Below are positions 1 to 8,894 of a stretch of 64,000 nucleotides of DNA, one piece after another. The stretch is from assembly GCF_001644575.1 (NCBI RefSeq), contig NZ_CP015596.1:5146001-5210000 (forward strand), in the 5' to 3' direction. The notes under the pieces are model-generated. The model saw only the letters and a list, made by a program, of their open reading frames with translations, searched no databases and was not told the origin of the DNA. The stretch comes from Mycobacterium adipatum (GTDB taxonomy: Bacteria; Actinomycetota; Actinomycetes; Mycobacteriales; Mycobacteriaceae). Both the position numbers and the translations under genes were made by a program. The stretch's first letter is position 1; each line of letters starts with the position of its first letter.

Positions 1-26
1 ACATTGGGATTTCGTTAACGTGCCTC

Positions 27-1160
27 TTGGTCTTGATAACGGTCAGGTCACGGCACGAAGGATATTCCAGGTTGGCTGAGCACAGTTCGTCCCGAACCCT
101 CCGGGGGGTAGCGACGAAAGGGCTCGCCACCCAAAGCCGCGCCGAAGTCACCGACATCATCCCGTTCAACGAGTTCGGCGACCTTCATGACCTGGACTTT
201 CGCGATAGTTCCGCGTTCGACAAGGAACAGCGGGTGATCGCCGCGCCCGAACTCGACGACCTCCACGACACCGACGACCTGGTGCCGCTGCGGCTGGTCG
301 TACCGAGCGAGTTCCGGTCACAGACCTCGCCGCACGGCGACGCCGGCAACGAGCCCGGCTCCTCGCACGCCTATCGCGATTCTCACACCGACCTGAGCGA
401 CGGAAACGCCCTCACCGACGTGATCGACCTGCGCGGCCCCCAGCAGCGCAGCGGCGGCGCGCATCGCAAGCAGACCGTCGGCGCGGTCAAGAGCCGGCTG
501 ATGATCGCCGCGATGGCCGCCGGCGCGACCGCGTCCGGCGCCTACTCGCTGAGCACCGCCGACGACACCACATCGACCGACACCGTGCTGGCCGCCGACA
601 ACACCCTCATCAACGGCGCCGCCATCAGCGGCTCGCCCGACGGCATGCAGATCGTCGCCGTCCAGCCGGTCGCCTCGTCGGCGATCCACGCCGAGGAGAT
701 CACCAAGGCCGCCGCGTTCGCCCAAGAGCGCGCCGAGCGCGAGGCCCGGCTGGCGCGCCCGCTGTTCGCGATGCCCACCAAGGGTGTGTGGACGTCCGGG
801 TTCGGTTATCGCTGGGGCGTGCTGCACGGCGGCATCGATATCGCCGGCCCCATCGGCACGCCCATTCTGGCCGCCAGCGACGGCGTCGTCGTCGAGGTCG
901 GTCCGACGGCCGGGTACGGCGCGCTGGTGAAGCTGCGGCACTCGGACGGCACCGTGACCCTGTACGGGCACATCAACACCTGGCTGGTCAGCAAGGGCCA
1001 GCGGGTGATGGCCGGCGACCAGATCGCCACCATGGGCAACCGCGGTAACTCGACCGGGCCGCACCTGCACTTCGAGGTGCTGGTGAACGGCTCCAACCGG
1101 ATCGATCCGGTGCCGTGGCTGGCACAGCGGGGCCTCAGCCCCGGCAATTACGTTGGATAG
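27..1160 (+). CDS. M23 family metallopeptidase (LytM-type), membrane-anchored
   Basis: Probable cell-wall peptidase acting outside the membrane on peptidoglycan cross-links. The C-terminal third is a LytM/M23 domain with the zinc motif HGGID (about residue 267) and the HLHFEV motif near the C-terminus. One hydrophobic stretch around residues 152-168 (LMIAAMAAGATASG) should anchor the protein, leaving an acidic cytoplasmic N-terminal part. It matches the position of Rv0950c beside uvrD1 in M. tuberculosis (known gene order). The start is uncertain: the frame is open to the left edge, TTG codons lie at 27 and 72 and a GTG at 234, and the first 35 or so residues look less protein-like than the rest, so the true start may be internal. 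Confidence 0.85.
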   Translation: MVLITVRSRHEGYSRLAEHSSSRTLRGVATKGLATQSRAEVTDIIPFNEFGDLHDLDFRDSSAFDKEQRVIAAPELDDLHDTDDLVPLRLVVPSEFRSQTSPHGDAGNEPGSSHAYRDSHTDLSDGNALTDVIDLRGPQQRSGGAHRKQTVGAVKSRLMIAAMAAGATASGAYSLSTADDTTSTDTVLAADNTLINGAAISGSPDGMQIVAVQPVASSAIHAEEITKAAAFAQERAEREARLARPLFAMPTKGVWTSGFGYRWGVLHGGIDIAGPIGTPILAASDGVVVEVGPTAGYGALVKLRHSDGTVTLYGHINTWLVSKGQRVMAGDQIATMGNRGNSTGPHLHFEVLVNGSNRIDPVPWLAQRGLSPGNYVG

Positions 1161-1161
1161 G

Positions 1162-1716
1162 GTGACGAACCCGGATCCCCTCGCAGGGCCGCCGTCTCCC
1201 GGTCAGCCCCGCATCATCCGCCGCACCCCGACCGGCTCGTTCCCGGTTGTCGTTCCGCCGTCGACTCCCGAGGACCCGACGTCCTATGTGCGCGGACAGA
1301 CCGCCTACATTCCGCGTCCGGTTCCGGTCGCGGTGCCCTCGCGTCGACCTCCGGGTCCGGGTACCGCCATCGCGGCCGCCACAGCGAGCATCCTGTCCGG
1401 CTGGGCCACCGCCGTGATCGCCACCGACCTGATCGCCGGATGGTGGAGCACCGATCTACTGTTCTGCATCGCGATCGGCTTCCTCACCGCCATCTCGGCC
1501 GCCGCAGGGATCGGCGGGTTGATCGCGCTGCTGTTACGGCGCCGGATGGGTCGGCTGTTGATCGCGGTCGGTGCCGCCATCGGGCTGCTCATCTTCGGCA
1601 GCCTGTTCCTGGCCGGCGCCAAACTGCATCCAGTGGTCTACGCCATGCCGCTGCTGCCGGTCTCGGCGATCGTGCTCGCCGCATTGCCGAGCACCCGGGA
1701 CTGGGCGCGCAGCTGA
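1162..1716 (+). CDS. Small polytopic membrane protein, function unknown
   Basis: 184 residues. A proline-rich cytoplasmic N-terminus of about 65 residues is followed by four hydrophobic segments (starting with AIAAATASILSGWATAV and ending with PLLPVSAIVLAALP). I recognise no catalytic motif. The GTG at 1162 directly follows the stop of the M23 peptidase gene (1158-1160), so the two are probably co-transcribed; a TTG at 1153 would overlap that gene. The gene ends 17 bases before the convergent uvrD1 stop. Confidence 0.75.
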   Translation: MTNPDPLAGPPSPGQPRIIRRTPTGSFPVVVPPSTPEDPTSYVRGQTAYIPRPVPVAVPSRRPPGPGTAIAAATASILSGWATAVIATDLIAGWWSTDLLFCIAIGFLTAISAAAGIGGLIALLLRRRMGRLLIAVGAAIGLLIFGSLFLAGAKLHPVVYAMPLLPVSAIVLAALPSTRDWARS

Positions 1717-1733
1717 TCCCCGACCCTGCCGAT

Positions 1734-4070
1734 CTAGAGCTTCTGCACCGGCGCGTGGTTGTGCATCAACTTCACCCGTCCGGCGCTGCCGAAGTCGATG
1801 AGCGACATCGCCGACTCCCCCGCCCCGGAGACCTCTTCCACGCGGCCGAGACCGTACTTGTCGTGGGTGACCCGGTCCCCCGGTTCCAGCGTGATCATCG
1901 CGCGGTTGCGCGCCTTGGCCGGCGCCGGTCGCGCGTTGTCGGCGAAGCGCCCGACGCTGCGCGGCGCGCTGAGCACCGAGGCCGGGGTCTCGACGCGGCG
2001 CCAGTCGATCAGGTCTTCCGGAATCTCACGCAGGAAACGTGACTCCGGGTTCAGCATCGGCTGCCCCCAGGACGAGCGCACCTTGGCCCGGCTCAGGTAG
2101 AGCCGCTGCCGCGCCCGGGTGATGCCGACATAGGCCAACCGGCGCTCCTCGGACAGTTCGGTCGGGTCGCCCAGCGCGCGCATGTGCGGGAACATGCCGT
2201 CCTCCCAACCGGTCACGAAGACCACCGGGAATTCCAGGCCCTTGGCGGTGTGCAGCGTCATCATGGTGACCACCCCGGATTCGTGTTCGGGGATACCGTC
2301 GGCGTCGGCGACCAGGGACACCCGCTCCAGGAACTGGGCCAGCACACCGGTATCGGGGACGTCCTCGTCCTGCGGTGTGCCCTCCTCCTCGCGCAGCGCC
2401 TGGGCATTGGCCAGGTCGATGCTGAATTCGTGTGCGACGCTGACGAGTTCGTTGAGGTTGTCCAGCCGCGCCAGATCCTGTGGGTCAGTGGAGGATTCGA
2501 GCTCGCGCCGGTACCCGGTGCGGTCCAGCACGGCCTCCACCAGATCGCCGAGTTCACCGTCCAGCCCGCCGCGCAGGCTGTCCAGCAGTTGCACGAAGGA
2601 CGCGATCGCCTTCTCCGAGCGGGTGTTCAGCATCGGTACCCGGCCCTCGGCGGCGGCTTGCAGGGCGTCGTTGAAGCTCGCGCCGGTGTTCTCGGCGTAC
2701 ACCGCGACACAGGCTTCGGCGCGGTCCCCGATACCGCGGCGCGGGGTGTTCAGGATGCGCCGCATGCTCACCGCGTCCCCCGGGTTGTCCAGCACCCGCA
2801 GATAGGCGACGATATCGCGGATCTCCTTGCGCTCGTAAAACCGGACACCGCCGACGACCTTGTACGGGATGCCGGCGCGGATGAACACCTCTTCCAGCGC
2901 CCGCGAGTTGTTGTTGGTGCGGTAGAACACCGCGACATCGGAATAGTTGATCTCGTTGCGGTCGGCGAGGGCGTCGATCTCCTCGGCGACGAAGCGCGCC
3001 TCGTCATGCTCGTTGTCGGCGACATACCCGACGATCAGCTCGCCCTCACCGGAATCGGTCCACAGCCGCTTCTCGCGGCGTCCGGCGTTGCGGGAGATGA
3101 CGGCGTTGGCGGCATTGAGGATGGTCTGGGTGGAGCGGTAGTTCTGTTCCAGCAGAATGGTTGTCGCGTCCGGGTAGTCGCGTTCGAAGTCCTCGATATT
3201 GCGAATGGTGGCGCCGCGGAATGCGTAGATCGACTGGTCGGCGTCACCCACCACGCACAGCTCGCCGGGCGGCACTCCATCCTGCGTGGTCTCGACTCCG
3301 ACGAGTTCGCGCACCAGCATGTACTGGGCATGGTTGGTGTCCTGGTACTCGTCGACCAGGATATGCCGGAACCGCCGTCGGTAGTACTGCGCGATCTGCG
3401 GAAATGCTTGCAGCACAGCGACTGTCTCACCGATCAGGTCGTCGAAGTCCAGGGCGTTGGCCGCGCGCAACCGGCGCTGGTACTCGCCGTACACCGAGGC
3501 CACCGTCTTGGACATGTCATCGGCGGTCTCGGTGAGATCGGCCAGCGCCCGGTCCGGGTCGATCAGTTCGTTCTTCAGGTTGGAGATGCCGTTGGACAGC
3601 AGCCGCGAGGAATACCGCTTGGTGTCCAGGCCCATGTCCTTGGCGATCATCGTGAGCAACCGCCGCGAGTCGTCGGCGTCGTAGATGGAGAAGTTGGAGT
3701 TCAGCCCGGGCAGCAGTGAGGCCTGGTTGCGCAGGATGCGCACACAGGTGGAGTGGAAGGTGGACACCCACATGTTGCGGGCGCGCGGACCGATGAGGGC
3801 CACCACCCGCTCACGCATCTCGGCGGCCGCCTTGTTGGTGAAGGTGATGGCCAGCACCTGACCGACGCCGACCTCGCGGGCGGCGAGCAGATAGGCGATG
3901 CGCCGGGTGAGCACGGCGGTTTTGCCCGAGCCGGCGCCGGCCACGATGAGCAGCGGGGACCCCTCGTGCAGCACGGCCTGGCGCTGCTGGGGGTTCAGGC
4001 CCTCGAGCAATTGTTCGGTTTCGGTGGCCCCACCGGAAGCGTGCGTCGGTGCGTGAGAAAGCGATGTCAT
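1734..4070 (-). CDS. uvrD1: ATP-dependent DNA helicase UvrD1 (UvrD/PcrA superfamily 1A)
   Basis: 778 residues, close to the 771 of M. tuberculosis UvrD1, a 3'-5' helicase of nucleotide excision repair that is stimulated by Ku. Visible motifs: Q motif LNPQQRQAV (about 25-33), Walker A GAGSGKT (about 45-51), Walker B VDEYQDT, motif III GDADQSIYAFRGA, motif IV QNYRS and motif VI VGITRARQRLYLS. The C-terminal tail (PGDRVTHDKYGLGRV...) is the tudor/KOW-like module of mycobacterial UvrD1. The open frame extends 79 codons further upstream, but that part overlaps the divergent chorismate mutase gene and looks non-coding; the ATG at 4070 gives the family N-terminus. A PafBC-type promoter lies just upstream. 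Confidence 0.96.
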   Translation of the reverse strand: MTSLSHAPTHASGGATETEQLLEGLNPQQRQAVLHEGSPLLIVAGAGSGKTAVLTRRIAYLLAAREVGVGQVLAITFTNKAAAEMRERVVALIGPRARNMWVSTFHSTCVRILRNQASLLPGLNSNFSIYDADDSRRLLTMIAKDMGLDTKRYSSRLLSNGISNLKNELIDPDRALADLTETADDMSKTVASVYGEYQRRLRAANALDFDDLIGETVAVLQAFPQIAQYYRRRFRHILVDEYQDTNHAQYMLVRELVGVETTQDGVPPGELCVVGDADQSIYAFRGATIRNIEDFERDYPDATTILLEQNYRSTQTILNAANAVISRNAGRREKRLWTDSGEGELIVGYVADNEHDEARFVAEEIDALADRNEINYSDVAVFYRTNNNSRALEEVFIRAGIPYKVVGGVRFYERKEIRDIVAYLRVLDNPGDAVSMRRILNTPRRGIGDRAEACVAVYAENTGASFNDALQAAAEGRVPMLNTRSEKAIASFVQLLDSLRGGLDGELGDLVEAVLDRTGYRRELESSTDPQDLARLDNLNELVSVAHEFSIDLANAQALREEEGTPQDEDVPDTGVLAQFLERVSLVADADGIPEHESGVVTMMTLHTAKGLEFPVVFVTGWEDGMFPHMRALGDPTELSEERRLAYVGITRARQRLYLSRAKVRSSWGQPMLNPESRFLREIPEDLIDWRRVETPASVLSAPRSVGRFADNARPAPAKARNRAMITLEPGDRVTHDKYGLGRVEEVSGAGESAMSLIDFGSAGRVKLMHNHAPVQKL

Positions 4071-4080
4071 TTCGGTCTCG

Positions 4081-4102
4081 AATCTACCGCTGAACGGTGA
4101 CA
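4081..4102 (-). promoter_or_regulatory. Candidate PafBC-dependent DNA-damage promoter of uvrD1
   Basis: On the minus strand the bases read ATGTCACCG, then 8 bases, then TAGATT. The RecA/LexA-independent damage promoter of mycobacteria (PafBC, earlier RecA-NDp) is TTGTCRGTG-N8-TAnnnT. The TGTC core, the R, the last G, the exact 8-base spacing and the -10 hexamer agree; three of the nine upstream bases do not. The -10 ends 10 bases before the ATG, which would give a nearly leaderless mRNA. That uvrD1 belongs to this damage regulon in mycobacteria is established knowledge; the site call here is inference. Confidence 0.5.
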
Positions 4103-4154
4103 TCCCCGTGACCCGGCTTTGCACCGAATCTGCGTCGGGTGGCACACTCGGGTC

Positions 4155-4412
4155 GTGCTTCCCGAGCCCGCCGCCAACATCGACGACCTCCGCCTGGAGA
4201 TCGACGAGCTGGATGCCGCGATCCTGGCCGCGGTGAAGCGCCGCACCGAGGTCTCCCGCATCATCGGCAAGGCCCGGATGGCCTCCGGCGGGACCCGGCT
4301 GGTGCACAGCCGGGAGATGAAGGTCATCGAGCGTTACAGCGAGCTCGGCCCGGAGGGTAAAGACCTCGCCATGCTGCTGTTACGCCTGGGCCGCGGCCGC
4401 CTCGGCCACTAG
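4155..4412 (+). CDS. Chorismate mutase (AroQ-delta type, intracellular)
   Basis: 85 residues from the GTG at 4155. Converts chorismate to prephenate for phenylalanine and tyrosine. The block KARMASGGTRLVHSREMK and the ending LLLRLGRGRLGH are nearly identical to the intracellular M. tuberculosis enzyme Rv0948c, whose C-terminal RLGH tail contacts DAHP synthase, which activates the otherwise weak mutase. The all-helical AroQ fold begins with IDDLRLEIDELDAAIL. A TTG at 4119 would add 12 residues, but the GTG start agrees better with the 90-residue M. tuberculosis protein. Divergent from uvrD1; its end overlaps the convergent gabD stop by 4 bases. Confidence 0.93.
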   Translation: MLPEPAANIDDLRLEIDELDAAILAAVKRRTEVSRIIGKARMASGGTRLVHSREMKVIERYSELGPEGKDLAMLLLRLGRGRLGH

Positions 4413-5857
4413 CTCGTGAACGCGATGTACTTGGTCTCCAGGTACTCCTCGATGCCCTCGGAACCGCCCTCGCGACCGAACCCGGATTCCTTGATCCCGC
4501 CGAACGGGGCGGCGGCATCGGAGATGACGCCGCGGTTCACCCCGACCATGCCGGCCTGCACGGACTCGGCGACGCGCAGCGCGCGGTCGAGTGACTGCGT
4601 GTAGATGTAGGACGCCAACCCGTAGGCGGTGTCATTGGCCGCGGCGATGCCCTCCTGCTCGGTGTCGAACCCGGTGATCGGCGCGACGGGCCCGAACACC
4701 TCCTCCTTGAGGATGCGCGCGTCGGCGGGCACATCGGCCAGCACGGTGGCCGGGTAGAAGTGCCCGGGGCCGCCGGGGGCGACGCCGCCGACAGCGACCT
4801 CCGCGCCGCGGGACACCGCGTCGGAGACCAGGTCGGCGACGATGCCGAGCTGTTTGGCCGAGATCAGCGGGCCCAGCGTCGAGGAATCGTCGAGGCCGTT
4901 GCCCAGCGTGTACTCGCTCATCCGCTTGACCAGCTTGTCGGTGAACTCCGCGCGGACCGCGTTGGCGACATGGAAGCGGTTGGCCGCCGTGCATGCCTCG
5001 CCGCCGTTGCGCATCTTGGCCAGCAGCGCACCCTCGACCGCGGCGTCGACGTCGGCGTCGTCGAACACCACGAACGGGGCGTTGCCGCCGAGCTCCATCG
5101 AGGTGCGCAGCAACTTGTCGCTGGACTGCTTCACCAGCGCCTTGCCCACCCCGGTGGACCCGGTGAAGGTGAGTTTGCGCAGCCGGCCGTCGTCGATGAG
5201 GGCGGTGGTCAGCTCGCCCGGCTTGGTGGTCGGCAGCACCGAGAGCACGCCCTTGGGCAGGCCGGCATCGTCGATGAGCTTGGCCAGCAGCAGCATGGTC
5301 AGCGGCGTCTCCTGGGCGGGTTTGACCACCATGGTGCAGCCGGCGGCCAGCGCCGGGCCGATCTTGCGGGTGCCCATCGCCAGCGGGAAGTTCCACGGGG
5401 TGATGGCGTAGCAGGGGCCGACGGGCATCTTGGTGACCAGGATGCGTCCGGTGCCCGCCGGGGCCGCGGTGTAGCGCCCGGCGATGCGCACCGCCTCCTC
5501 GGCGAACCAGCGGAAGAACTCGGCGCCGTAGCGGACCTCGCCGCGGCTCTCGGCGATCACCTTGCCCATCTCCAGGGTCATCAGGGTGGCGAGATCTTCG
5601 CTTCGCGCGGTGAGGGTTTCGAACACCGAACGCAGGATCTCGCCGCGCTCGCGGGCCGGGGTGGCGGCCCAGTCGGCCTGCGCCGCCGCGGCGGCGTCCA
5701 GCGCGGCGATCCCGTCGGCCGCGGTGGCGTCGGCCACCGAGGTGATCACCTCGTCGGTCGCCGGATTGAGCACGTCGAAGCTGGACGAGCCCGCGCGCTC
5801 CTCACCGCCGATCCACAAGCCGGTGGGCACGGATGAAAGCAACTCGTCGATGTGCAT
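4409..5857 (-). CDS. gabD: NAD(P)+-dependent succinate-semialdehyde dehydrogenase
   Basis: 482 residues, full length for the ALDH superfamily. Oxidises succinate semialdehyde to succinate, a step of 4-aminobutyrate degradation and of the mycobacterial 2-oxoglutarate bypass. Motifs: PWNFP (154-158), cofactor site FTGSTGVGK (231-239), ELGGNAP with the general base Glu (255-261) and the catalytic Cys289 in GGEACTAANR. Short GabD-type enzymes share this layout; a related semialdehyde as true substrate cannot be excluded from sequence. Divergent from pgi with only 50 bases between the start codons, so the promoters must overlap or lie back to back. Confidence 0.9.
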   Translation of the reverse strand: MHIDELLSSVPTGLWIGGEERAGSSSFDVLNPATDEVITSVADATAADGIAALDAAAAAQADWAATPARERGEILRSVFETLTARSEDLATLMTLEMGKVIAESRGEVRYGAEFFRWFAEEAVRIAGRYTAAPAGTGRILVTKMPVGPCYAITPWNFPLAMGTRKIGPALAAGCTMVVKPAQETPLTMLLLAKLIDDAGLPKGVLSVLPTTKPGELTTALIDDGRLRKLTFTGSTGVGKALVKQSSDKLLRTSMELGGNAPFVVFDDADVDAAVEGALLAKMRNGGEACTAANRFHVANAVRAEFTDKLVKRMSEYTLGNGLDDSSTLGPLISAKQLGIVADLVSDAVSRGAEVAVGGVAPGGPGHFYPATVLADVPADARILKEEVFGPVAPITGFDTEQEGIAAANDTAYGLASYIYTQSLDRALRVAESVQAGMVGVNRGVISDAAAPFGGIKESGFGREGGSEGIEEYLETKYIAFTS

Positions 5858-5907
5858 ACATCCATCATGTACACCCTTGAAACGTGCGCCGCACTAAGGT
5901 CGGAAGA

Positions 5908-7557
5908 ATGAGTGCTGACATCACCGATACGGCCGCATGGCATTCGCTGCAACGCCACCATGAGGTGGTTGCACCGAAGAATCTTCGGGAGCTCTTCGCC
6001 GAGGATCCGGCCCGCGGCACCGACCTCACGCTGACCGTCGGCGATCTCTACATCGACTACAGCAAGCACCGGCTGACGCGCGAAACCCTGGCGCTGCTGG
6101 TCGATCTGGCCACCGCCGCCGACCTGGAGGGCCGCCGGGACGCCATGTACGCGGGTGAGCACATCAACACCTCCGAGGGCCGCGCCGTGCTGCACACCGC
6201 GCTGCGCCTGCCCAAGGGCGCCGAGCTGACCGTGGACGGCCAGGACGTCGTCGCCGATGTGCACGCCGTCCTCGATGCGATGGGTGAGTTCACCGACCGG
6301 CTGCGCTCGGGTGCCTGGACCGGGGCGACGGGTGCGCGGATCACGACCGTCGTCAACATCGGGATCGGCGGCTCGGATCTGGGTCCGGTGATGGTCTACG
6401 ACGCGCTGCGCCACTACGCCGATGCCGGCATCTCGGCGCGGTTCGTCTCCAACGTCGACCCGGCCGACCTGGTCGCCAAACTCGACGGGCTCGACCCGGC
6501 CACAACGCTTTTCGTGATCGCCTCCAAGACGTTCTCCACCTTGGAGACACTGACCAACGCCACCGCGGCGCGGCGCTGGCTCATCGACGCACTCGGCGAG
6601 GACGCGGTCGCCAAGCACTTCGTGGCGGTCTCCACCAACAAGAAGCTGGTCGACGAGTTCGGGATCGACACCGCCAACATGTTCGGTTTCTGGGACTGGG
6701 TCGGCGGGCGCTATTCGGTGGACAGCGCCATCGGGCTGTCCGTGATGGCGGTGATCGGCAGGGAGCGGTTCGCGGAGTTCCTGGCCGGGTTCCATCTGCT
6801 CGACGAGCACTTCCGCACCGCGCCGCTGGCCGAGAACGCGCCGGCGCTGCTCGGCCTGATCGGCCTCTGGTACAACAATTTCTTCGGCGCGCAGTCCCGT
6901 GCGGTACTGCCCTACTCCAACGATCTGTCTCGGTTCGCGGCCTACCTGCAGCAGCTGACGATGGAGTCCAACGGCAAGTCGGTCCGCGCCGACGGCACCC
7001 CGGTCAGCACCGATACCGGCGAAATCTATTGGGGCGAACCGGGAACCAACGGCCAGCACGCGTTCTACCAGTTGCTGCACCAGGGCACCCGGCTGATCCC
7101 CGCCGATTTCATCGGGTTCTCCCAGCCCACCGATGACCTGCCGACCGCGGACGGCACCGGCAGCATGCACGACCTGTTGATGAGCAACTTCTTCGCCCAG
7201 ACCCAGGTTCTGGCGTTCGGCAAGACCGCCGAGGAGATCGCGGGCGAGGGCACCGATGCCGATGTCGTCCCGCACAAGGTGATGCCGGGTAACCGGCCCA
7301 CCACCTCGATCCTGGCGACCAAACTGACCCCCTCGGTGGTGGGCCAGTTGATTGCGCTCTACGAGCACCAGGTGTTCACCGAGGGTGTGATCTGGGGTAT
7401 CGACTCCTTCGACCAATGGGGCGTGGAGCTGGGCAAGACCCAGGCCAACGCGCTGCTGCCGGTGCTCACCGACGACACGGCGCCGGCCACTCAGACCGAC
7501 AGCTCCACCGATGCGTTGGTGCGCCGCTACCGCGCCGAGCGCGGCCGCAGCGCCTGA
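5908..7557 (+). CDS. pgi: Glucose-6-phosphate isomerase
   Basis: 549 residues (553 in M. tuberculosis). Interconverts glucose 6-phosphate and fructose 6-phosphate in glycolysis and gluconeogenesis. Both family signatures are present: the GIGGSDLGP region and [20 protein letters not shown]. The ATG at 5908 is preceded by a GGAAG ribosome site at 5902; a GTG at 5884 in the same frame would add eight basic residues and has no such support. A long perfect stem-loop directly after the gene should terminate transcription. Confidence 0.97.
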   Translation: MSADITDTAAWHSLQRHHEVVAPKNLRELFAEDPARGTDLTLTVGDLYIDYSKHRLTRETLALLVDLATAADLEGRRDAMYAGEHINTSEGRAVLHTALRLPKGAELTVDGQDVVADVHAVLDAMGEFTDRLRSGAWTGATGARITTVVNIGIGGSDLGPVMVYDALRHYADAGISARFVSNVDPADLVAKLDGLDPATTLFVIASKTFSTLETLTNATAARRWLIDALGEDAVAKHFVAVSTNKKLVDEFGIDTANMFGFWDWVGGRYSVDSAIGLSVMAVIGRERFAEFLAGFHLLDEHFRTAPLAENAPALLGLIGLWYNNFFGAQSRAVLPYSNDLSRFAAYLQQLTMESNGKSVRADGTPVSTDTGEIYWGEPGTNGQHAFYQLLHQGTRLIPADFIGFSQPTDDLPTADGTGSMHDLLMSNFFAQTQVLAFGKTAEEIAGEGTDADVVPHKVMPGNRPTTSILATKLTPSVVGQLIALYEHQVFTEGVIWGIDSFDQWGVELGKTQANALLPVLTDDTAPATQTDSSTDALVRRYRAERGRSA

Positions 7558-7573
7558 CCACGACCCGCCGAAA

Positions 7574-7621
7574 CACGCGTACCCGCTGCGACTGAGGTGC
7601 AGTTCGCAGCGGGTACGCGTG
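7574..7621. terminator. Stem-loop between pgi and the convergent collagen-like gene
   Basis: Perfect 18-base inverted repeat: 7574-7591 pairs with 7604-7621 around a 12-base loop. There is no T-run on either side, as is common for mycobacterial terminators. Its place between two convergent genes suggests it serves both. Confidence 0.7.
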
Positions 7622-7633
7622 ACTCGCGGTCAG

Positions 7634-8050
7634 TTAGGGAGCGGGGATGGTGGCGCACCCGATACCCGGGATGCAGCCGCTGGCGCCACCGGGGCCTGCG
7701 CTGCCCACCGGGCCGCCGGGGATCCCACCGCTGGCACCGCCGGGACCTGCGGTGCCCGCCGGACCGCCGGGGATGGATCCGGTCGCACCGTCGGGACCTG
7801 CCGCGCCACCCGGGCCGCCGGGAATCACGCCACTGGCACCGCCGGGACCGGCTTCACCGACCGGCCCGCCGGGAATGGCCACATTCGCGCCGTCCGGACC
7901 GGCGGTGCCGACGCTGGCGCACGGGGTGCCATCGGGGTTCCAGCACGGCGGCGGAGCGGGCTCCGCGCCGGCGATCGGCGAGAACGCGATGGCCGCTCCG
8001 GCGGCGCCTGCGAACAAGAGGGGCGTCATCTTCGTCAGTTTCACCATCAT
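7634..8050 (-). CDS. Secreted collagen-like glycine/proline repeat protein
   Basis: 138 residues. A signal peptide is clear: basic MMVKLTK start, hydrophobic core LLFAGAAGAAIAFS, and a likely cut after AGAE or AGA near residue 29. The mature part is built from 17-residue units of the form PGGPxGxAGPxGAxGxI: four good copies (60-127) and one degenerate copy (43-59). Each unit contains five Gly-X-Y triplets followed by a Pro-Gly break, so this is an interrupted collagen-like sequence. Four cysteines (36, 44, 126, 132) flank the repeats and could form disulfides. No enzymatic motif; a cell-surface or matrix role is only a guess. Confidence 0.8.
   Translation of the reverse strand: MMVKLTKMTPLLFAGAAGAAIAFSPIAGAEPAPPPCWNPDGTPCASVGTAGPDGANVAIPGGPVGEAGPGGASGVIPGGPGGAAGPDGATGSIPGGPAGTAGPGGASGGIPGGPVGSAGPGGASGCIPGIGCATIPAP
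7670..7873. repeat. Four tandem 51-bp repeats coding the collagen-like units
   Basis: The four 17-residue units correspond to four adjacent 51-base copies; a weaker fifth copy extends to 7924. The copies differ at several codons, so they are old rather than a fresh duplication. Confidence 0.75.
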
Positions 8051-8104
8051 GGAGAAACGGTTACCACCGGCGAAGCCGGGCCAAACATCGTGCGAAACGA
8101 AAGT

Positions 8105-8854
8105 TCAGGCGAAGCGTTTGGTGTACTTGGGCGGCAGCAGCCGCATGATCTGGGTGATCGGCGCCCACGGCCAGGACGGCACGACGGCGCGCCCCTTTTC
8201 CTTCTCGATCGCCTCCACCATCTTGCGGACACCGGTCTCGTTGTCGACCATCAGCAGGGTGGTCGCCGATTTCGCGGTCATCTCGGATTCGATGTAGCCG
8301 GGTTCGATGACGGTGATCCGGATGGGCCCCTTGTCGTACTCGGCGCGCAGCGACTCACCCAGCGAGGTCATACCGGCCTTGCTCGCGCAGTAGGCGGCCT
8401 TGCCCCCGGGCACGCCGGTGTTGCCGAGTACCGACGAGATCAGCACCAGGTGCCCGGCGCCGGATTTCTTGAACATCTCCAGCGCGGTCTCGATCTGCAC
8501 CATGCCCGAGATCAGGTTGGTGTTGATGGTGGCCTTATTGGCCCACGGCTTGCCCTCGCCGAGCGGCCAGCCCTTGCCGATGCCGGCGTTGACGATCACC
8601 CGGTCGATACCGCCGAGTTCCTCGGACAGCTCACCGAAGACCCGCGGGATGGCCTCGTGATCGTCGACGTCCAGCGCCGCGATCGCGACCTTCGCGTACG
8701 GGTGCTTGTCGAGGATCTCAGCGCGCAGCTCTTCGAGGCGTTCCACGCGGCGGGCACACAATGCCAGGTCCCGGCCTTTGGCGGCGAAGGCGCGGGCCAT
8801 GCCGGCGCCCAGGCCCGAGCTGGCACCGGTGATGAGGATCTTCTGGCGGGTCAT
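8105..8854 (-). CDS. Short-chain dehydrogenase/reductase (Rv0945-like)
   Basis: 249 residues. Classical SDR: cofactor motif TGASSGLG (9-16), NAG (89-91), catalytic Ser at 140/141 and YCASK with Tyr155 and Lys159. The residue after the second beta strand is basic (ARR), which suggests NADP(H). It occupies the place of Rv0945 near pgi in M. tuberculosis. The substrate is unknown. A C-terminal segment (WPWAPITQIMRLLPPK) could sit at the membrane. Confidence 0.9.
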   Translation of the reverse strand: MTRQKILITGASSGLGAGMARAFAAKGRDLALCARRVERLEELRAEILDKHPYAKVAIAALDVDDHEAIPRVFGELSEELGGIDRVIVNAGIGKGWPLGEGKPWANKATINTNLISGMVQIETALEMFKKSGAGHLVLISSVLGNTGVPGGKAAYCASKAGMTSLGESLRAEYDKGPIRITVIEPGYIESEMTAKSATTLLMVDNETGVRKMVEAIEKEKGRAVVPSWPWAPITQIMRLLPPKYTKRFA

Positions 8855-8894
8855 GCCAGCAGGATAACCGAGTTAAACAGCTGACCAGAAACCG

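Noticed and set aside
2184..3719. Long open frame on the plus strand opposite uvrD1
   Set aside because: It is the antisense shadow of a clearly identified helicase gene in high-GC DNA; its translation is repetitive Val/Gly/Asp/Arg without any domain.
4760..5836. Long plus-strand frame opposite gabD
   Set aside because: Shadow of the dehydrogenase; low-complexity Gly/Ala/Arg/His translation, no ribosome site.
7647..8297. Plus-strand proline-rich frame over the collagen-like gene
   Set aside because: It reads the same repeats in antisense and then runs into the SDR gene; it has no signal peptide or ribosome site, whereas the minus strand has a clear one.
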